DNA from: Isoetes taiwanensis
Lineage: Eukaryota; Streptophyta; Lycopodiopsida; Isoetales; Isoetaceae
Assembly: GCA_021234155.1 (NCBI GenBank)
Contig: JAJEKV010000003.1
Coordinates: forward strand, 27,449,166-27,513,165
Length of the DNA: 64,000 nt
Reading direction: 5' to 3'
Of the stretch, positions 12,001 through 23,480 are shown in pieces (position 1 is the stretch's first letter; each line of letters begins with the position of its first letter). A program made the position numbers and the translations under genes. Below the pieces are notes generated by a model. It had not been told where the DNA came from, did not search any database, and worked only from the letters and a program-made list of their open reading frames with translations.

Positions 12001-14974
12001 AGTCGAGGAAACAATATCGGATATAGAGTCATCCTTTAGCTGCCAAGACAAAGAGTTCAAGATGAAAGATCTTTTTCAACGGCGCCACCTTCAGGCTTTT
12101 GAAAAGCGGCATGGAAGATTTCAAGTGACCAACTACACCATCAAAGACCAGCAAGGAGAGGCTTCTAAACGAACAAAGTCAACCTCTACATCAAGAGGAG
12201 CCGCCGTCAAGGAGACCGAGGTATCGAGCGAATCGGAAGAACGTACCTTGCTACTTCAAGCAGGCAACCAGTGGATGAGCTTCTAGCAAGCTCAGGAATC
12301 TAAGACCATGGGGCTTAGTAGGTTAAAAGTACGGACGGCAACATCCATATTGGGATTAGAAGGCATTGCCAGATATTCTCGCTGAAAGGATTGCCCCAAT
12401 ATTGAGCTAAGCGTCAAGGATTGGGAAGGAAATGCATAGGAGTGACTAAAATTATACACGATCGTTAACAGACATCCAACGTATTGAAATCACTTGGTGA
12501 GATTGATCACCTCGCTAAGAAGGAATCATTACTAGGATAATTGTTGACCATGTATAAATCTAGTACCTCCAAAGAATAATCCAACCGAAAGAAAAAAAGT
12601 AATCTAACAAGTCCGGCCAACTTGTTACGATGACATCAATTCGATTGGTAGGAATATTCCAAGAGTTTAAATAACTAAGAAAGGGGGAATCTCTAGAATA
12701 TAAAAGAATAATACATGTAAGGTACATCTAAAATAAGAATTATAGTAATCAAGTAGTCTTTTGAGACAAAAGGAATCGTCGTGATGACAAAACCTTGTGA
12801 TTTAGAATCGTTCTAACTAAGTAGGTAACCCATAGCTATATTGAAATAAATGATAACATAATATGTATATCCATCTTAGATGGTTATATATGTCAGCTAA
12901 GGCTAGTAAATTAATGCGCTAAATAAGAAGCGTATAACCTCTTAAGGGGAGAGAATAAATATGACGTTGTGTACAACGCCATTGAAGGGGTGAGGACCAT
13001 TTTCTTTTTGAAGAAAGTGGGAGGGCTCAATCTCGAGATTGAGCGTACTTGCATCGAATTGACCAAGTCAGAATAGAGTTCACTCCCGCAATGGCCGAGG
13101 CGAATAGAGCGTAAAATAGATAGATACCTTAGGCTCAGGAGGCCTTCAACGTGCGAGACTGACGTAGCAGCTAACTACACCAATGAAGTGGAGCAAAACT
13201 ATGGGAGCAATGCAACGACCAAGTCATCTCCAAATTACTCAACGCCAGCTCAATGGGTGGATCGCGTTCTAGCCTTAGGTAAGGTGTGCGCATGTATTAT
13301 AAGTTTTAATGTGTCTTATAGATAAGTTAAATATAGATCCTAATAACCGCATAGAAATTGTCATGACGTATATGTATCATACGGAAATAAGTTAAATAAC
13401 AACGATAATGTGAGTTAGCATGTTAATTCAATTCCTTCCAAGGATAGCTATATGACCTCGAGGTCCTTATAAATATAAATAGAAAATAGAATTCGGATAT
13501 ACTTAAGTGCATCTTAGGGATATACTTCCAAGGGTAATGCAAGACCCAAGGAAGAGAATAAGAAGCACATCTAGTTCTTGTGTATGATAACTAAAACCTT
13601 CTCTATGTAACAATAGGTCTAAAAATCAGGGTTATTGTTTAAATAATCGTGATCTAAAAGTAATTAAATATTGTAAAGCTTAGAGTAAATATAATTGTAC
13701 TATCGGAAGTAATGTATCCGATGCTATGATAACGTTAATTCATAAATATTACGTTAAGGTAATTATGTTAATCACATGCATTAAAGGGGCCCGCAAAAAA
13801 ATCGCTCGGGCATGTCGATTTGTGTTTAGATTAATTTCATGTGTAGTTAGTATAATCACGCATGCAACCTATGAGGTAAGGGTTGCATGCGTTGCTACCG
13901 ATGATGAGATTACTACGGTGATCTCTAGGGCGTGGTGTAATGTCAATGTAGGCATGACCAGCGTTCCCGCTGGATGAGTGGAAGGTAGATTAGAAAGTCT
14001 ACCGTTCCCGGAAGTAGGCGACCCTCGAGAGAAAGGAGGTCATCAGGGGAATGCATTAATAGGAAAAGCACCTCTAGCCCCATATATGCTTTGATAGGAG
14101 GAATCGGCCTTCACGCCCATATACGGGGAAGGACCTATCCTCCATATTTGGGCAACTAGGGTGTAGGCATGAGCGGCATATAGGCATATAGGCGTCTGTC
14201 TCTCCACGGCCATAATGGAAGATTCACCCTCTTCCCTAGGGAGATTAGCCATGCATCCATGTAGATAGGTGGGGTGGTCACCATATAACCAAAATTTTAT
14301 TAATAATTAAAATGGTTCTAACGTAGTGACGACTGCTGGCCAATAGAGCTCCTGAGGGGCGAGGAGGTCGAAGAATTTAAGACTTGCAACACAAATTTTG
14401 TTATAATGTGATGCAAGAGATGAAGAGTACCTTAGAAGTGTAAATTTTGTATGGAATTAATAAACTTTGATAAACTTAAATATTGTATTAAGTAAGGGCA
14501 ATAATTACCTTGCGTGGATTAAGTTATAAAGTCATAAGTTAATTGGATAATAAAATAGTACAGTAATGTCTTAAACATTACCTTAGAGTAATTCTAATAA
14601 TTAAGATAGTAAGTGTGTAATTATAGATATTGTAAAATTAATACGGGTTTTAGGTCAAGACTTGCAACACAAATTTTGTTGGAATGTGTGCGAGGAATGA
14701 AAAGAAGTACCTTAAATATCAAATTATATGTAAGTGGTAAATTGTGATAAACTAAATGTTGTGATACTTGAGAAACTAATAAGTACCTTGTTTTTAAGCT
14801 CACGTTTGACAAGTTATTTGATAATGTAATGCGTAATATTGATTTAAAAATATTACCTTAAAATTAATCTTAATAAATGTGTAAGTATTATAAAGTAGTA
14901 TATCGTATGCATCGGGTTGATTGTAGGAAGAGCCAAGGTAGGAGACTCACGATCTTTGCGGACGACATCAATTC
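9041..14974 (+). other. Interior of the LTR element, no recognised genes
   Basis: Long, rather purine-rich sequence with only short or unconvincing frames. The longest, 10016-10759 (247 codons), is rich in Arg, Ser, Gln and Thr and has no zinc knuckle or gag-like motif. A 74-codon frame at 12062-12286 (starts MKDLFQRRHLQAF) looks slightly more protein-like. From about 12300 on the DNA is AT-rich. I see no YxDD, DTG or HHCC-type motif in any frame. Confidence 0.6.
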
Positions 14975-14989
14975 AAGGTAGAGGGAGAA
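14975..14989 (+). other. Polypurine tract
   Basis: AAGGTAGAGGGAGAA lies directly against the TGTAGCG start of the 3' LTR, as expected for the plus-strand primer of reverse transcription. Confidence 0.85.
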
Positions 14990-16536
14990 TGTAGCGTTCG
15001 GCGTAACATCACCGGTACGAATGCATTATATTATCTTGACATGTCACTAGTACATGGGCTGGGCTGACATGTACGGCTGACGTAAAGAGGTAGTACCCAC
15101 AAGTGCGACCTTGTGAACCGATATATTGCACGTATTTAAGGCCACATGTGAGATATAATATCCTTTGCCATGTGTGATAGCCCATTGACCAAAAGGGCCC
15201 AGCCTAAGTGCGTGGGCATAAGGGGCATAAACCTAAAGGGGAAACCCTTTAGGTTTCCAGCCCCTATAGGTTGGATTGCAGCGGCTTTGAAGCCATTTAC
15301 TTTGAAGAGTAGCGGAGAATTGAATTCATAGGTTGCGGCTCAATCGGGACCCGGCCCGATCTCGAGATCAGCGGCATGGGCGGGTAGGAGCGGCGTAAGA
15401 AGCGGGTTAGTAGTTGATCTGATAGTTAAATCCGAGTTCTCGGGCCTCATTCCGCCCAAGTTAGTATTCATTCTTCTTAGCTATGGCGACCCTTTCACCG
15501 GCCTAAGAATGATAGGGGCATAACAAAGGAACCTAACCATGTAGATTAGGTAGATTAGAATAGATGTATTCTATTATTTCAGTTCTGTTGTGATGTTGTT
15601 TTGACATTCTATCGCCACTCTTGTGTATTGGGAAGGGGGTAGAGACCCGAGCCCAAGTAGTTGGATGATCCTAGTTTTAGCCCATTAATTCCCAATTAAT
15701 GCGCTTTGTGCATAAGAACCCTGGCCGTGGGTGGGAGGAGCTAGACCGGTGACAAGGGAGGGCTTGTCTAATCACGGTTGATCCATCCGTGGCGTAACGG
15801 CGGCCGGAACGCGGCAGTGAGCTAGGCCTAATACCACGCCTGCGTGAGGCGAGGGTATGGGCTCGACACTCGTGGGGTGATCGTCACCTTCCGGTGAGTT
15901 GAAGTCGAATCGAGCGGTGGCTCTCTAGCTCGCCTGTGATTGGCATGAACCTCACGGGGGGAGTGATCTCCTCCCGCCTCATCGGGGACTGGGGAGATGC
16001 AACCCGAGAGTAGTAGCCCCTCGGCTATTCACCCGGCAGCTACGGTCGGGCTCAATACTTTTCAAACCTATCCAAAAAAGTATGCCTGGGAGGGGCGGAT
16101 GGAGTGGACTACCCAACGACCATGTTCCTATGCCACCAAATCCATTTGCCATGAATTGCATGCACGTTGCTATCCGGAGACCCCAAGCCGCCGGTCTTTC
16201 CCCATGAGTCCGAGCACAGGTAGGATTTCCCCATGTTATGTTGATGTACTGATGTGTTGTTGCAGCTACTGTGATATGGTGGACCACCCTTCGAGGTGGG
16301 TATGTTATTGTTGATTGATGTCATGTGCTCATGTTTTGTTTACGCTTCCGCAGCTAGGTCGATCCCGAGGGAGACGGGATGAATGACACGTCCATTCTTC
16401 CCCGTCGGGTTCTTGGCCACCATCAAGGGCCCGATGTTAGGTGGACGGCCTCATGTCGAAAGCGGATCTTTGGTTTGAGGGATGATCTCCAGTTTGTATA
16501 CGATCGGGGCATCGTATATGAGCTGGGGCCGTCACA
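14990..16536 (+). repeat. 3' LTR (1547 bp)
   Basis: It begins TGTAGCGTTCGG and ends GGCCGTCACA, followed by the ACAGA target duplication. Compared with the 5' LTR, the differences are grouped: many CAG or CTG trinucleotides are replaced or lost (GCAGCAGCTTT becomes GCAGCGGCTTT), while hundreds of bases elsewhere are identical. Confidence 0.92.
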
Positions 16537-16541
16537 ACAGA

Positions 16542-17780
16542 GGTTTGCAGGTTCGCAAGTTTTTATCCCAAAACCCCTCTCCAATCGATCACCCCAACAA
16601 CTCATGCAATTTGAGACTTTCCACACATATTCGGGCGAGCTCAATGTGGAAATAAACTGCTAGTACAACATCTTTTTTCTTTTCTACTATCTCTAGCCCT
16701 CCACTTGGGATATTCTCTTCCTATTCCTTTCTACACCCTAATCTATGCCATTCGTCACACATATTACAAGCATATTCCAAATTCACCTAGGGGCAACCCA
16801 AAAACCAACACTTATATTAGGATCTTGAATTGAATAGTTTTGTCTCAGGCCATTGACGATGTTTAAGACATCGAGCAGAATGCTTGTTTATGATGTCAGA
16901 GTAATCGGGCATTCCGCTATACCTAATTTCTGAGCAAGGTGTAGAGTGCAGCCTGGAAATGAGACTCATTATGGGTTTTCTTGCCAAAGCTTACATAACT
17001 GTGCTAGAGGCTGACCTTTATCCAGTCTGGGACTAATCACAGCTCAAGAACAATGGTTTCCGACCCTTTTTGCTTGGTCTAGCTCGATCTTTTTATCGAA
17101 TTTCTTACTTTCTTCGCCAGCTGAGGGTTTTAATCTGGATGATTTTTGAATTAGATTGATCCACATAGGGAGCCATAAGCACGCCCGGTAAATTTTAGGG
17201 CCGGCAGAGTAATGAGCCTTTCAACAAGTCTGGCTATAGCCATTCACTATAACCTCCGGTTTGCATAATTCCAAGATCCGACTTAATCCAAAAGCAAAGG
17301 CGTAAGGAATACAAAAATCACAAGTGGAAAAAAGGTATGCTAAAATATACTATGCAACAATTTGCATCCTTTACAACGGGATAAATGCTAGCAGTTTATC
17401 TACAACAGCCAGGAACTAGGTAAGCTCACCACAATCAAGCTGCTAAGGATCGCGGCCTTGTTCTAATAATCGGATCTTGAATCGATAACAAAGTAATAAG
17501 AAAGATGCCCTCTTAAATTGATAACGGATGAGGAGTGAGCATACCCAAGAACAAAAAGCCTAAGAAGCTCGCATAACTTAGTTTGGTGCATTTGTATTTG
17601 CTGCCATAATTACGAGGGGAGTTATTAGAACTTTAAGTATATGAACCAAACTACCTATTATAGAACTAACTGAATCAAACTGCACATATGATCACCACAA
17701 TTGATCAAAAACCAAATTAGCACATATCTATCTATATTTAATGAAACAAAGATTCATTGAATTGTTTGCTCAAGCATGAT
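16542..17780. other. No gene recognised
   Basis: Short frames only. Around 16770-16805 there is a partial match (CCTAGGGGCAACCCAAAAA) to the dispersed repeat listed at 19655, 22385 and 59155. Confidence 0.45.
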
Positions 17781-17799
17781 ATAGATTCTAAGGACCTGT

Positions 17800-18255
17800 T
17801 CTGCCATGTCTTTCTCTGCTTGTTCTTTCTCTGCGCCTTGTGTTAAAAGGGGCAAGGCAACAGATATGAAAGCCAGGGGCCTGGAAGGCGACAGTTTCAA
17901 CATCGTCGGCGTCCATATTCACTTCAGAAGCCATGTCTGCAAGACAAAACCAGAGAGTACATTAAAATTTACTAAATTTAAGATCTGAACTTTCAATCCA
18001 ACACTAAGCTGAAGGTAACAAAGATGGAAATGCAGTTATGGCTCAAAACCGATCTGAAAAACAATGGCCAACTTACCTGCAATACATCTCCAGCTTGAGT
18101 GTCAAACAGAGGGGCCTTGTCGATAATGAAGAGCTGCTCTTTCTCAGTAGCCCACAGCATCTCTTTGTTGCTCTGTGTGGATGCGTTTATAGAGTAAGCT
18201 CATGGCAGTCCATGCTTCTAGAGCGGCTTAAAGAGGATGCTAAGGGCTCAGATTG
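17800..18255 (-). pseudogene. Possible two-exon gene fragment, family unknown
   Basis: Minus-strand frame reading KEMLWATEKEQLFIIDKAPL then FDTQAGDVLQ, ending at a good donor (CAG|GTAAGT at about 18075). The acceptor TTGTCTTGCAG lies near 17945, after which another frame reads MASEVNMDADDVETVAFQAP. Joined, the first frame meets a stop soon after the intron. I do not recognise the protein. The splice sites and protein-like composition are the only support, and it may be a captured fragment. Confidence 0.3.
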
Positions 18256-19654
18256 AAGCCTAGGGCATGCCGCATCCATCAAAACCTATGATAATCCCAT
18301 CGCCGTTAGAAAATTTGTGCAAAAGCTCCATGAAGCACGACCAAATCCTAAGATTTTACAACTTCCAAAACAAAATGTGTCTATTGTGGGTTTAAGACTC
18401 AAGCATGTACTATGTATGCTGCTTAAATACATGGCACAAATATTTATTCTAAAGGATATCACTCTGCACACGGACAGACACAATAATATTCCAAGCAGTC
18501 TCTTTTTGCAGCTGGGAAGCATAGCCAATACCAACTGCGTATTTAATCACATATGCACATTGTTAACCACTTCACCGGGTTACAAAGATAACTGCATTTT
18601 TTTCTCCAATCCACAAAATGTACTAAATAAAATATATTAAAGACTTACATTTTGATGACTCCAATTTGGGGTTTCCTTCAGATTAAGATAATAACCAAAC
18701 AAGCTCCTCCAGATTGCATATTTAGCCATGGCGGGGAACCATCAAGATAACAATGAAGCCAGCCACGCCATCAAAAGGTTAGCCAAGGTTAATTGTCGAA
18801 GACCATGATCCACATTATAGACAAAGAAGCACACAACATAGGAAGGCGAAGGAACCCAAACCCAAGACCGGCATAGCTTAGATTCGATGCGAAAGGGAAG
18901 AAAGGCCGCAAGTGGGTTCCTTGAGAGATTGAAACATAAAACATAGAAAAGGTGCAAAGGAATTCAATGAAGAAAGGGAAGGAAGCCCGGTGATCGCCCA
19001 AATGGCCTTTGTAAATGAACTGAGCGATTAGAAAGACTCGTTGGATTACCAATTAAGCCAAGACCGCACTGTGTTCGCGTTGATAGGAAGCCTTTGGTTG
19101 AGTTTTGAGACCTTCGTTCGAATCAAGCTAGGCAAAGAAATTTGACCTTGGGACCCAAGGGCCGTTTTGGTCGAGAAGGGTTTTGGTAGTGGCAATGGCC
19201 GCAGATTCGGCCGATGTCTGCACAGGGTTCCGTAACTTCCGTCCATGCCTCTACTCATAAGATGTGACCATGACACAATTTCGTACAATCAAACCACTCA
19301 ACCAATACAATAACGCTCACCATTTTTCCATCGTTCTATCTTTCAGATCAAGTCCGGTGCTCTACCCTTCACAAAATCTGAGGGCCGGATGATAAACCCT
19401 GCTCTGTCCGGAGCCTTCCCTGATTCCCATACCATGGAGTTCTCAGAAAAAAACTGCAATTCAAATGGTAACGTCATAATCAACAAATTACTTGCACTAA
19501 CTCCATCTCCAAGATCCCTAATGATACCAAGCAACGCCTAACAAACTCGAGAATGCCAGCGATCCCCCAGAGCCCCAGAGCAGGCCTCTCCGGTTAGCCA
19601 GCTTCAAGAGTGGCTGCCCAACAACGAAAACGACCTAGCATTTACATCCAATAA

Positions 19655-19760
19655 GGGGTTTTAGCAGTCATAGGCATATTTCAAGCATATACTGGCATAT
19701 ACCTATAATATGCCACAAACCCACATAAACAAGGGTTTGCCCCCTTAGGGGCAACCCAAA
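19655..19760 (+). repeat. Dispersed ~100-bp repeat, copy 1
   Basis: Pattern: GGCATAT...AGCATATACTGGCATATAC, then AATATGCCA, CAAACCCACATAAACAAGGG, TTTGCCCCC and TAGGGGCAACCCAAAAA. Clear copies in the same orientation lie at 22385 and 59155. It holds a small palindrome (GCCCC..AGGGGC). Family unknown; perhaps the conserved end of a MITE or retroposon. Confidence 0.75.
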
Positions 19761-20348
19761 AAAAAGCCATGATATGGAAGGAGAGAAAGGTGCTGTTGTT
19801 TGGCAATTTCTCATAAGAGTGAAAAATAAGAAGTACAAATAGAGCTTAAGATGCATTATGTATATCTAGAGACCAAAATAACAGAAGAGACACAAAAGAA
19901 GAAACATAGGGCAAGTTCACTACATCTAGGAGAGATTGATATATAAACACGTACATAATATGGGTCGTCTGAAGTTGGCAATGGCGTAAAGCGCAGAGAG
20001 TTCTGAGAAGAGGAGGGCGTGGGCGTGGCAATGCCGAGCCCGTGAGGCTGAAAAGGTCAAGAGGCCTAATTGTCCTCCTCTCGCAGTAAATGAATTTAAT
20101 GCTTGCAGCCCAAAGAGCATAAGTGAACATAAAAATCATCTACCAATTTTGAGGAAAAAAACAGCCTGCTTTACGTTTCACAAGGTTCCCTAAATCCATA
20201 GAAGTCGCCATAGACCTTGTGCTCTAGAATACTTTCAGCAACCAAAACAAGGAGCCGATCTTAAAAAAAATTGATTCTGATAACTTGACCCTAACAAAAT
20301 AGTCATTCCTACCTATTGTGCAAAGTCACGTGAATCAAGATCATTACC

Positions 20349-20515
20349 GAATCACATTTGTCTTGTTGAATGCATTATCCCTTGAGAGCATCAAATATGA
20401 CGGGAGATCCAAACCTGTGTCAATTGGATCCAACCTCTTCATGGTCAAATAAAGCAATCATACGAACACCCGACTCTTCTTCCAAAGAGTCCAGACTTGT
20501 TGCATCAATCAAAGC
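20349..20515 (-). pseudogene. Aspartyl aminopeptidase internal exon with stops
   Basis: After an ATTCAG acceptor the frame reads ALIDATSLDSLEEESGVRM then IALFDHEEVGSN, the M18 motif around the DHEEVGS metal site. An in-frame TGA follows where SAQGAGSP is normal; the frame resumes as GSPVIFDAL and meets a second stop. A GTAATG donor lies near 20348. In intact family members this exon directly precedes the one found at 4.5 kb, so both pieces probably derive from one gene now split by the retrotransposon. Confidence 0.82.
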
Positions 20516-20738
20516 CTGAATGGCATGTCAGTTAATTCACTTCAAGTTATCAGTTTTTATAACATAATATTCTAACATCACTTGAGAGAACAAAATGACA
20601 TGCATAGATTGTCAAGTCTTCCAGAGAATACAAACTCCCTAAGGGCACCCCCAACAACACTCGGCTACATGTCACAGAAACAGAATTGATTCAATGACGC
20701 TGACAAGGTAGTAAATGCACAAAAAAAAGGATACTTAC

Positions 20739-21053
20739 TCGCGACCTGGAAGGGACTGAACCAAAGCTTGCAATCCTGCATGGCAATAAAAAGAATTAAG
20801 AATTACTAAATCAGATCTCAACACAAAGCATATCTAAATATAAGATGGGCATCCAAGCAAGCCAGCATTCCAAGAAAATGCTTAGAGAGAGAAGCAAGAG
20901 TGAAGACAACAAGGAGCTACCAGCAGACTTCTGAAACGTCACGATCTTCTCGACAAACCCATGAGAGAAAAACACTTGATACTGCACATCCACGGTGATG
21001 GGATAGATTGTGTTGTGAATAGTGACTAAAGGAATATGATTAGGCTGCTGATC
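20739..21053 (-). pseudogene. Polypyrimidine tract-binding protein fragment, two RRM exons
   Basis: Exon 21053-20921 follows CTTCTTCAG and encodes IPLVTIHNTIYPITVDVQYQ then HGFVEKIVTFQKSAG, a close match to the second RRM of plant PTB splicing regulators. The donor is CTG|GTAGCT. The next small exon, 20775-20739 (LQALVQSLPGRE), continues the RRM (usual FQALIQY). No other PTB exon is seen nearby, so it cannot make a protein. Kept introns show capture at DNA level rather than retroposition. It lies about 220 bp upstream of the aminopeptidase exon on the same strand. Confidence 0.85.
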
Positions 21054-21499
21054 CTGAAGAAGCCCCACAGAGAACGAGAAAAGAAAGGGGGCAGAAATTT
21101 AAGAAAAAAGTGCCTAGAAATAAGAGAGAGAAGATCCTAAAGACATGATCCAAAGCATCTTGAAATATTATCCTTTCCTAGATTATTCATGGAGCAAGTG
21201 CCAGTTTACAAAATCTTTGCCATGCAACCTTTAGAAATTTCTGGAAGATAATTTTCTTGTTCCTCAAAAACATGCAGTCTTTCTAAAGCAAATCGTATGA
21301 GAACATCTATTTCCAGGAAAAAACACTAATACACAATTGGTCCTTGCTTTTTATTTTTTGCTAGTTGAGGAACTGCAAAAATCTCAAGGGATATACGTAG
21401 ATAGAAGAAGAGATAGTACATACTTGGAGGCCATTGAACTAACCTAGACAAAAAGGGAATTACAGTAAGAAACAAGAGGGCGGGGGAGTAAGGGATCAC

Positions 21500-21670
21500 C
21501 AGGCCTGGCATTTCTTATTCTGACTTGAAGCTGCTGCAAAGGTCCAAACAAATGTTTGGCACCATGGTCCTGAACATAACGTCTATATGCATTGTTAAAA
21601 TCCCATGTTGAAACCTGAACTAGTACTGAAGGTACTATATACCGGTTGTCACCATCCTTCCCCTCCATAC
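21500..21670 (-). pseudogene. Isolated exon of an unrecognised gene
   Basis: A 171-bp open exon between GATGGCAG and CTG|GTGATC reads RYIVPSVLVQVSTWDFNNAY then RRYVQDHGAKHLFGPLQQLQ. It looks like real protein and is free of stops, but I cannot name the family. It stands between exons of unrelated genes (PTB and 2OG oxygenase), all on the minus strand. Confidence 0.45.
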
Positions 21671-22023
21671 CTGCCATCATCAATTCACACAGTCCATATC
21701 AATACCTCATTTTGCACTAGAACAGTGATGTCCTTGAACTGGGTATTAAGAAGAAAAGAAATTAGAAGACTCCTCAACATCCTAAGCATAAACATGCAGC
21801 ATTTTTGCTCTGGTAGAAAGACTTACACCAAACACCCAGCCTTCTGATTATCCCCAACACCCAGCCTGATATTTACGTTGAGCCAGCTAAGGTATACACC
21901 CATAGACCTGACTTTGGAGCATTAAAGCCACAACCATAAATTCGAGAGATCTTCTTAGCTAATGCAAAGTAATATTCAGGCTAAGAAGTAACTTTGATGA
22001 TCTTCCACATGTTGTAATCATAC

Positions 22024-22165
22024 CTGAATCAAGTCTCCAACATTTAAGCAAATGCACCAGGGCGTGGCTTCAGAGGGATCCATTCTCCATCCCATCTTCT
22101 AACTTGAAGACCCCCAACTTGGTCCTGTCCTAATACTGTTAGTGCACATCCAAACATAGCGCAAT
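22024..22165 (-). pseudogene. 2OG-Fe(II) oxygenase exon fragment
   Basis: The frame reads CALTVLGQDQVGGLQVRRW then DGEWIPLKPRPGAFA and NVGDLIQ, ending at the donor CAG|GTATGA. This is the stretch after the HxD iron-binding motif of flavonol-synthase/GA-oxidase type enzymes (usual LTVLLQDEVGGLQV...VNIGDLLQ). One base is missing between GAFA and NVGDL, which breaks the frame. The upstream HTD motif is not intact. Confidence 0.75.
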
Positions 22166-22384
22166 ACCTAGCTAGTGAATGCTTGAACGATTCGGCCTCT
22201 AACCTTCAAAAATAAAGCATACATTTAGCCGAGATGCTCTATATTTTTTCGGGCTAAACTGCCTGGTTCTTTGTACGCACAGAAGAACAGAAAACAGATT
22301 GTAGAATCCGGTTATCCAGTTTCGAAATAGTTGCCCAAGAACAGCCACGACCGCCAGTTTACGCTCTATAGCAAGTTTGGAGCA

Positions 22385-22475
22385 GTCATTGGCATATTCC
22401 TAGCATATACTAGCATATACTCAGAATATGCCATAAACCCCACATGGACAAGGGCTTGCCCCCATAGGGGCAACC
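22385..22475 (+). repeat. Dispersed ~100-bp repeat, copy 2
   Basis: Same family as 19655: GGCATATTCCTAGCATATAC, AATATGCCATAAACCCC, AGGGCTTGCCCCCATAGG and GGCAACCCAAAA. Confidence 0.75.
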
Positions 22476-22599
22476 CAAAAATTTATCACGATGGGTTTAT
22501 TTTTTTTGAATCTCCTATTTTGATATAATATCAAATTTCAGAGTTTTAGCTTTCAATTGATACTAAGCATAAGTCGTTTCCACAAATTTTAAGCTGTAT

Positions 22600-22880
22600 G
22601 TTCATTTTGACACCAATAGACACTCAAATGCCCTTCTGGACCACCAATAACCCTCTATTGGACTACTAAATACTCATACTTGACCTTTATTGGACCACAA
22701 GTGCCCGTCAACAGACCATACATTTAGCTCAAATTTTAATAGTTCTTCAGGTGGGCTATTAAAGGACAAGGGTGGGCTAAAGGGCAAAAGTGAGCTATCA
22801 AAGGGTACAAAGTGGGCTATAAGGGGCAAAAAGTGGGCCATTGAAGGGGAGTGGGTAAAAGAAGGGGACCTTCCCCTTAA
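22600..22880. repeat. Degenerate short tandem repeats
   Basis: Loose repetition of TTGGACCACNAA / CTATTGGAC in the first half and GTGGGCTAT(A/C)AAGGG in the second. Low complexity; no coding evidence. Confidence 0.4.
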
Positions 22881-23344
22881 GTAATGCTTGTATATTTTGA
22901 TGAATAACTTTTTTGAGGTGACTCTGCCAAATAAGGCAGCGCACACTGTAAGATATTCTGGTTGGTAATTTTTTGAGGCGGCTCCAGTAGACAAGGTGGC
23001 ACATGAGCAGTGGAGTGACGAGTGTGCCGCGGAGTCTGGTGACGTTGCTGAGATTTTTTTTTTGCCGCAATGTCTTTCGGGCAGGCATTACTAGATGTAA
23101 TGACTGCAAGATTGAAATTTCTATCCTCTACTTTGTTTCGAGGATCTTGCGCGTGGGCAGATCCTTTCTGTGTAGAGCTTTTGATAAGGTTTTAACATAA
23201 CTGTGTTATTAACAAAAGGATGGAATTAGATAGATAGTATTTTTATTAAAACAAAAAGATAAGGATAGAAACAAATGCGATGTTTATTGGCTATCTCGAA
23301 AATACAAGCCCGTATCTGCAAGAAAAAACCCCAAGATCTTAAGA

Positions 23345-23480
23345 ATATACTTTTTTTTTTTTTTTTTTAGCACGCCAGCCTAACCAAGCGTGCAACCCTC
23401 CTTGCAATTCTAGGCTATCCACGTAGCAAGTTCCAAGTAAGCAAAACGTGAGGTGGCATGTTCTGCACCTTCGGATCCTC
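23345..23480 (-). repeat. Poly(T)-headed dispersed repeat, copy 1
   Basis: A T-run (23350-23368) is followed by AGCACGCCAGCC, CCTTGCAATTCTAGGCTA and TCCACGTAGCA. A second copy starts with a T-run at about 28199. A T-run at the left end suggests a minus-strand retroposon with a poly(A) tail (SINE or truncated LINE). Target duplications were not found. Confidence 0.5.

Larger units (their letters stand above)
6123..16536 (+). mobile_element. Complete non-autonomous LTR retrotransposon (LARD-like), 10.4 kb
   Basis: Two LTRs (6123-7701 and 14990-16536) share TGT...CACA ends. The element is flanked by the exact 5-bp duplication ACAGA (6118-6122 and 16537-16541). A PBS follows the first LTR and a purine tract precedes the second. 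The 7.3-kb interior has no recognisable protease, reverse transcriptase, RNase H or integrase motifs and no long conserved frame, so it fits a large retrotransposon derivative that would need enzymes from a relative. It sits between minus-strand aminopeptidase exons, effectively inside an intron. Superfamily (Gypsy or Copia) cannot be assigned without pol. Confidence 0.92.

Noticed and set aside
22674-22994. 106-codon minus-strand frame
   Set aside because: It runs through the degenerate GGGCTAT repeats and has no recognisable domain.
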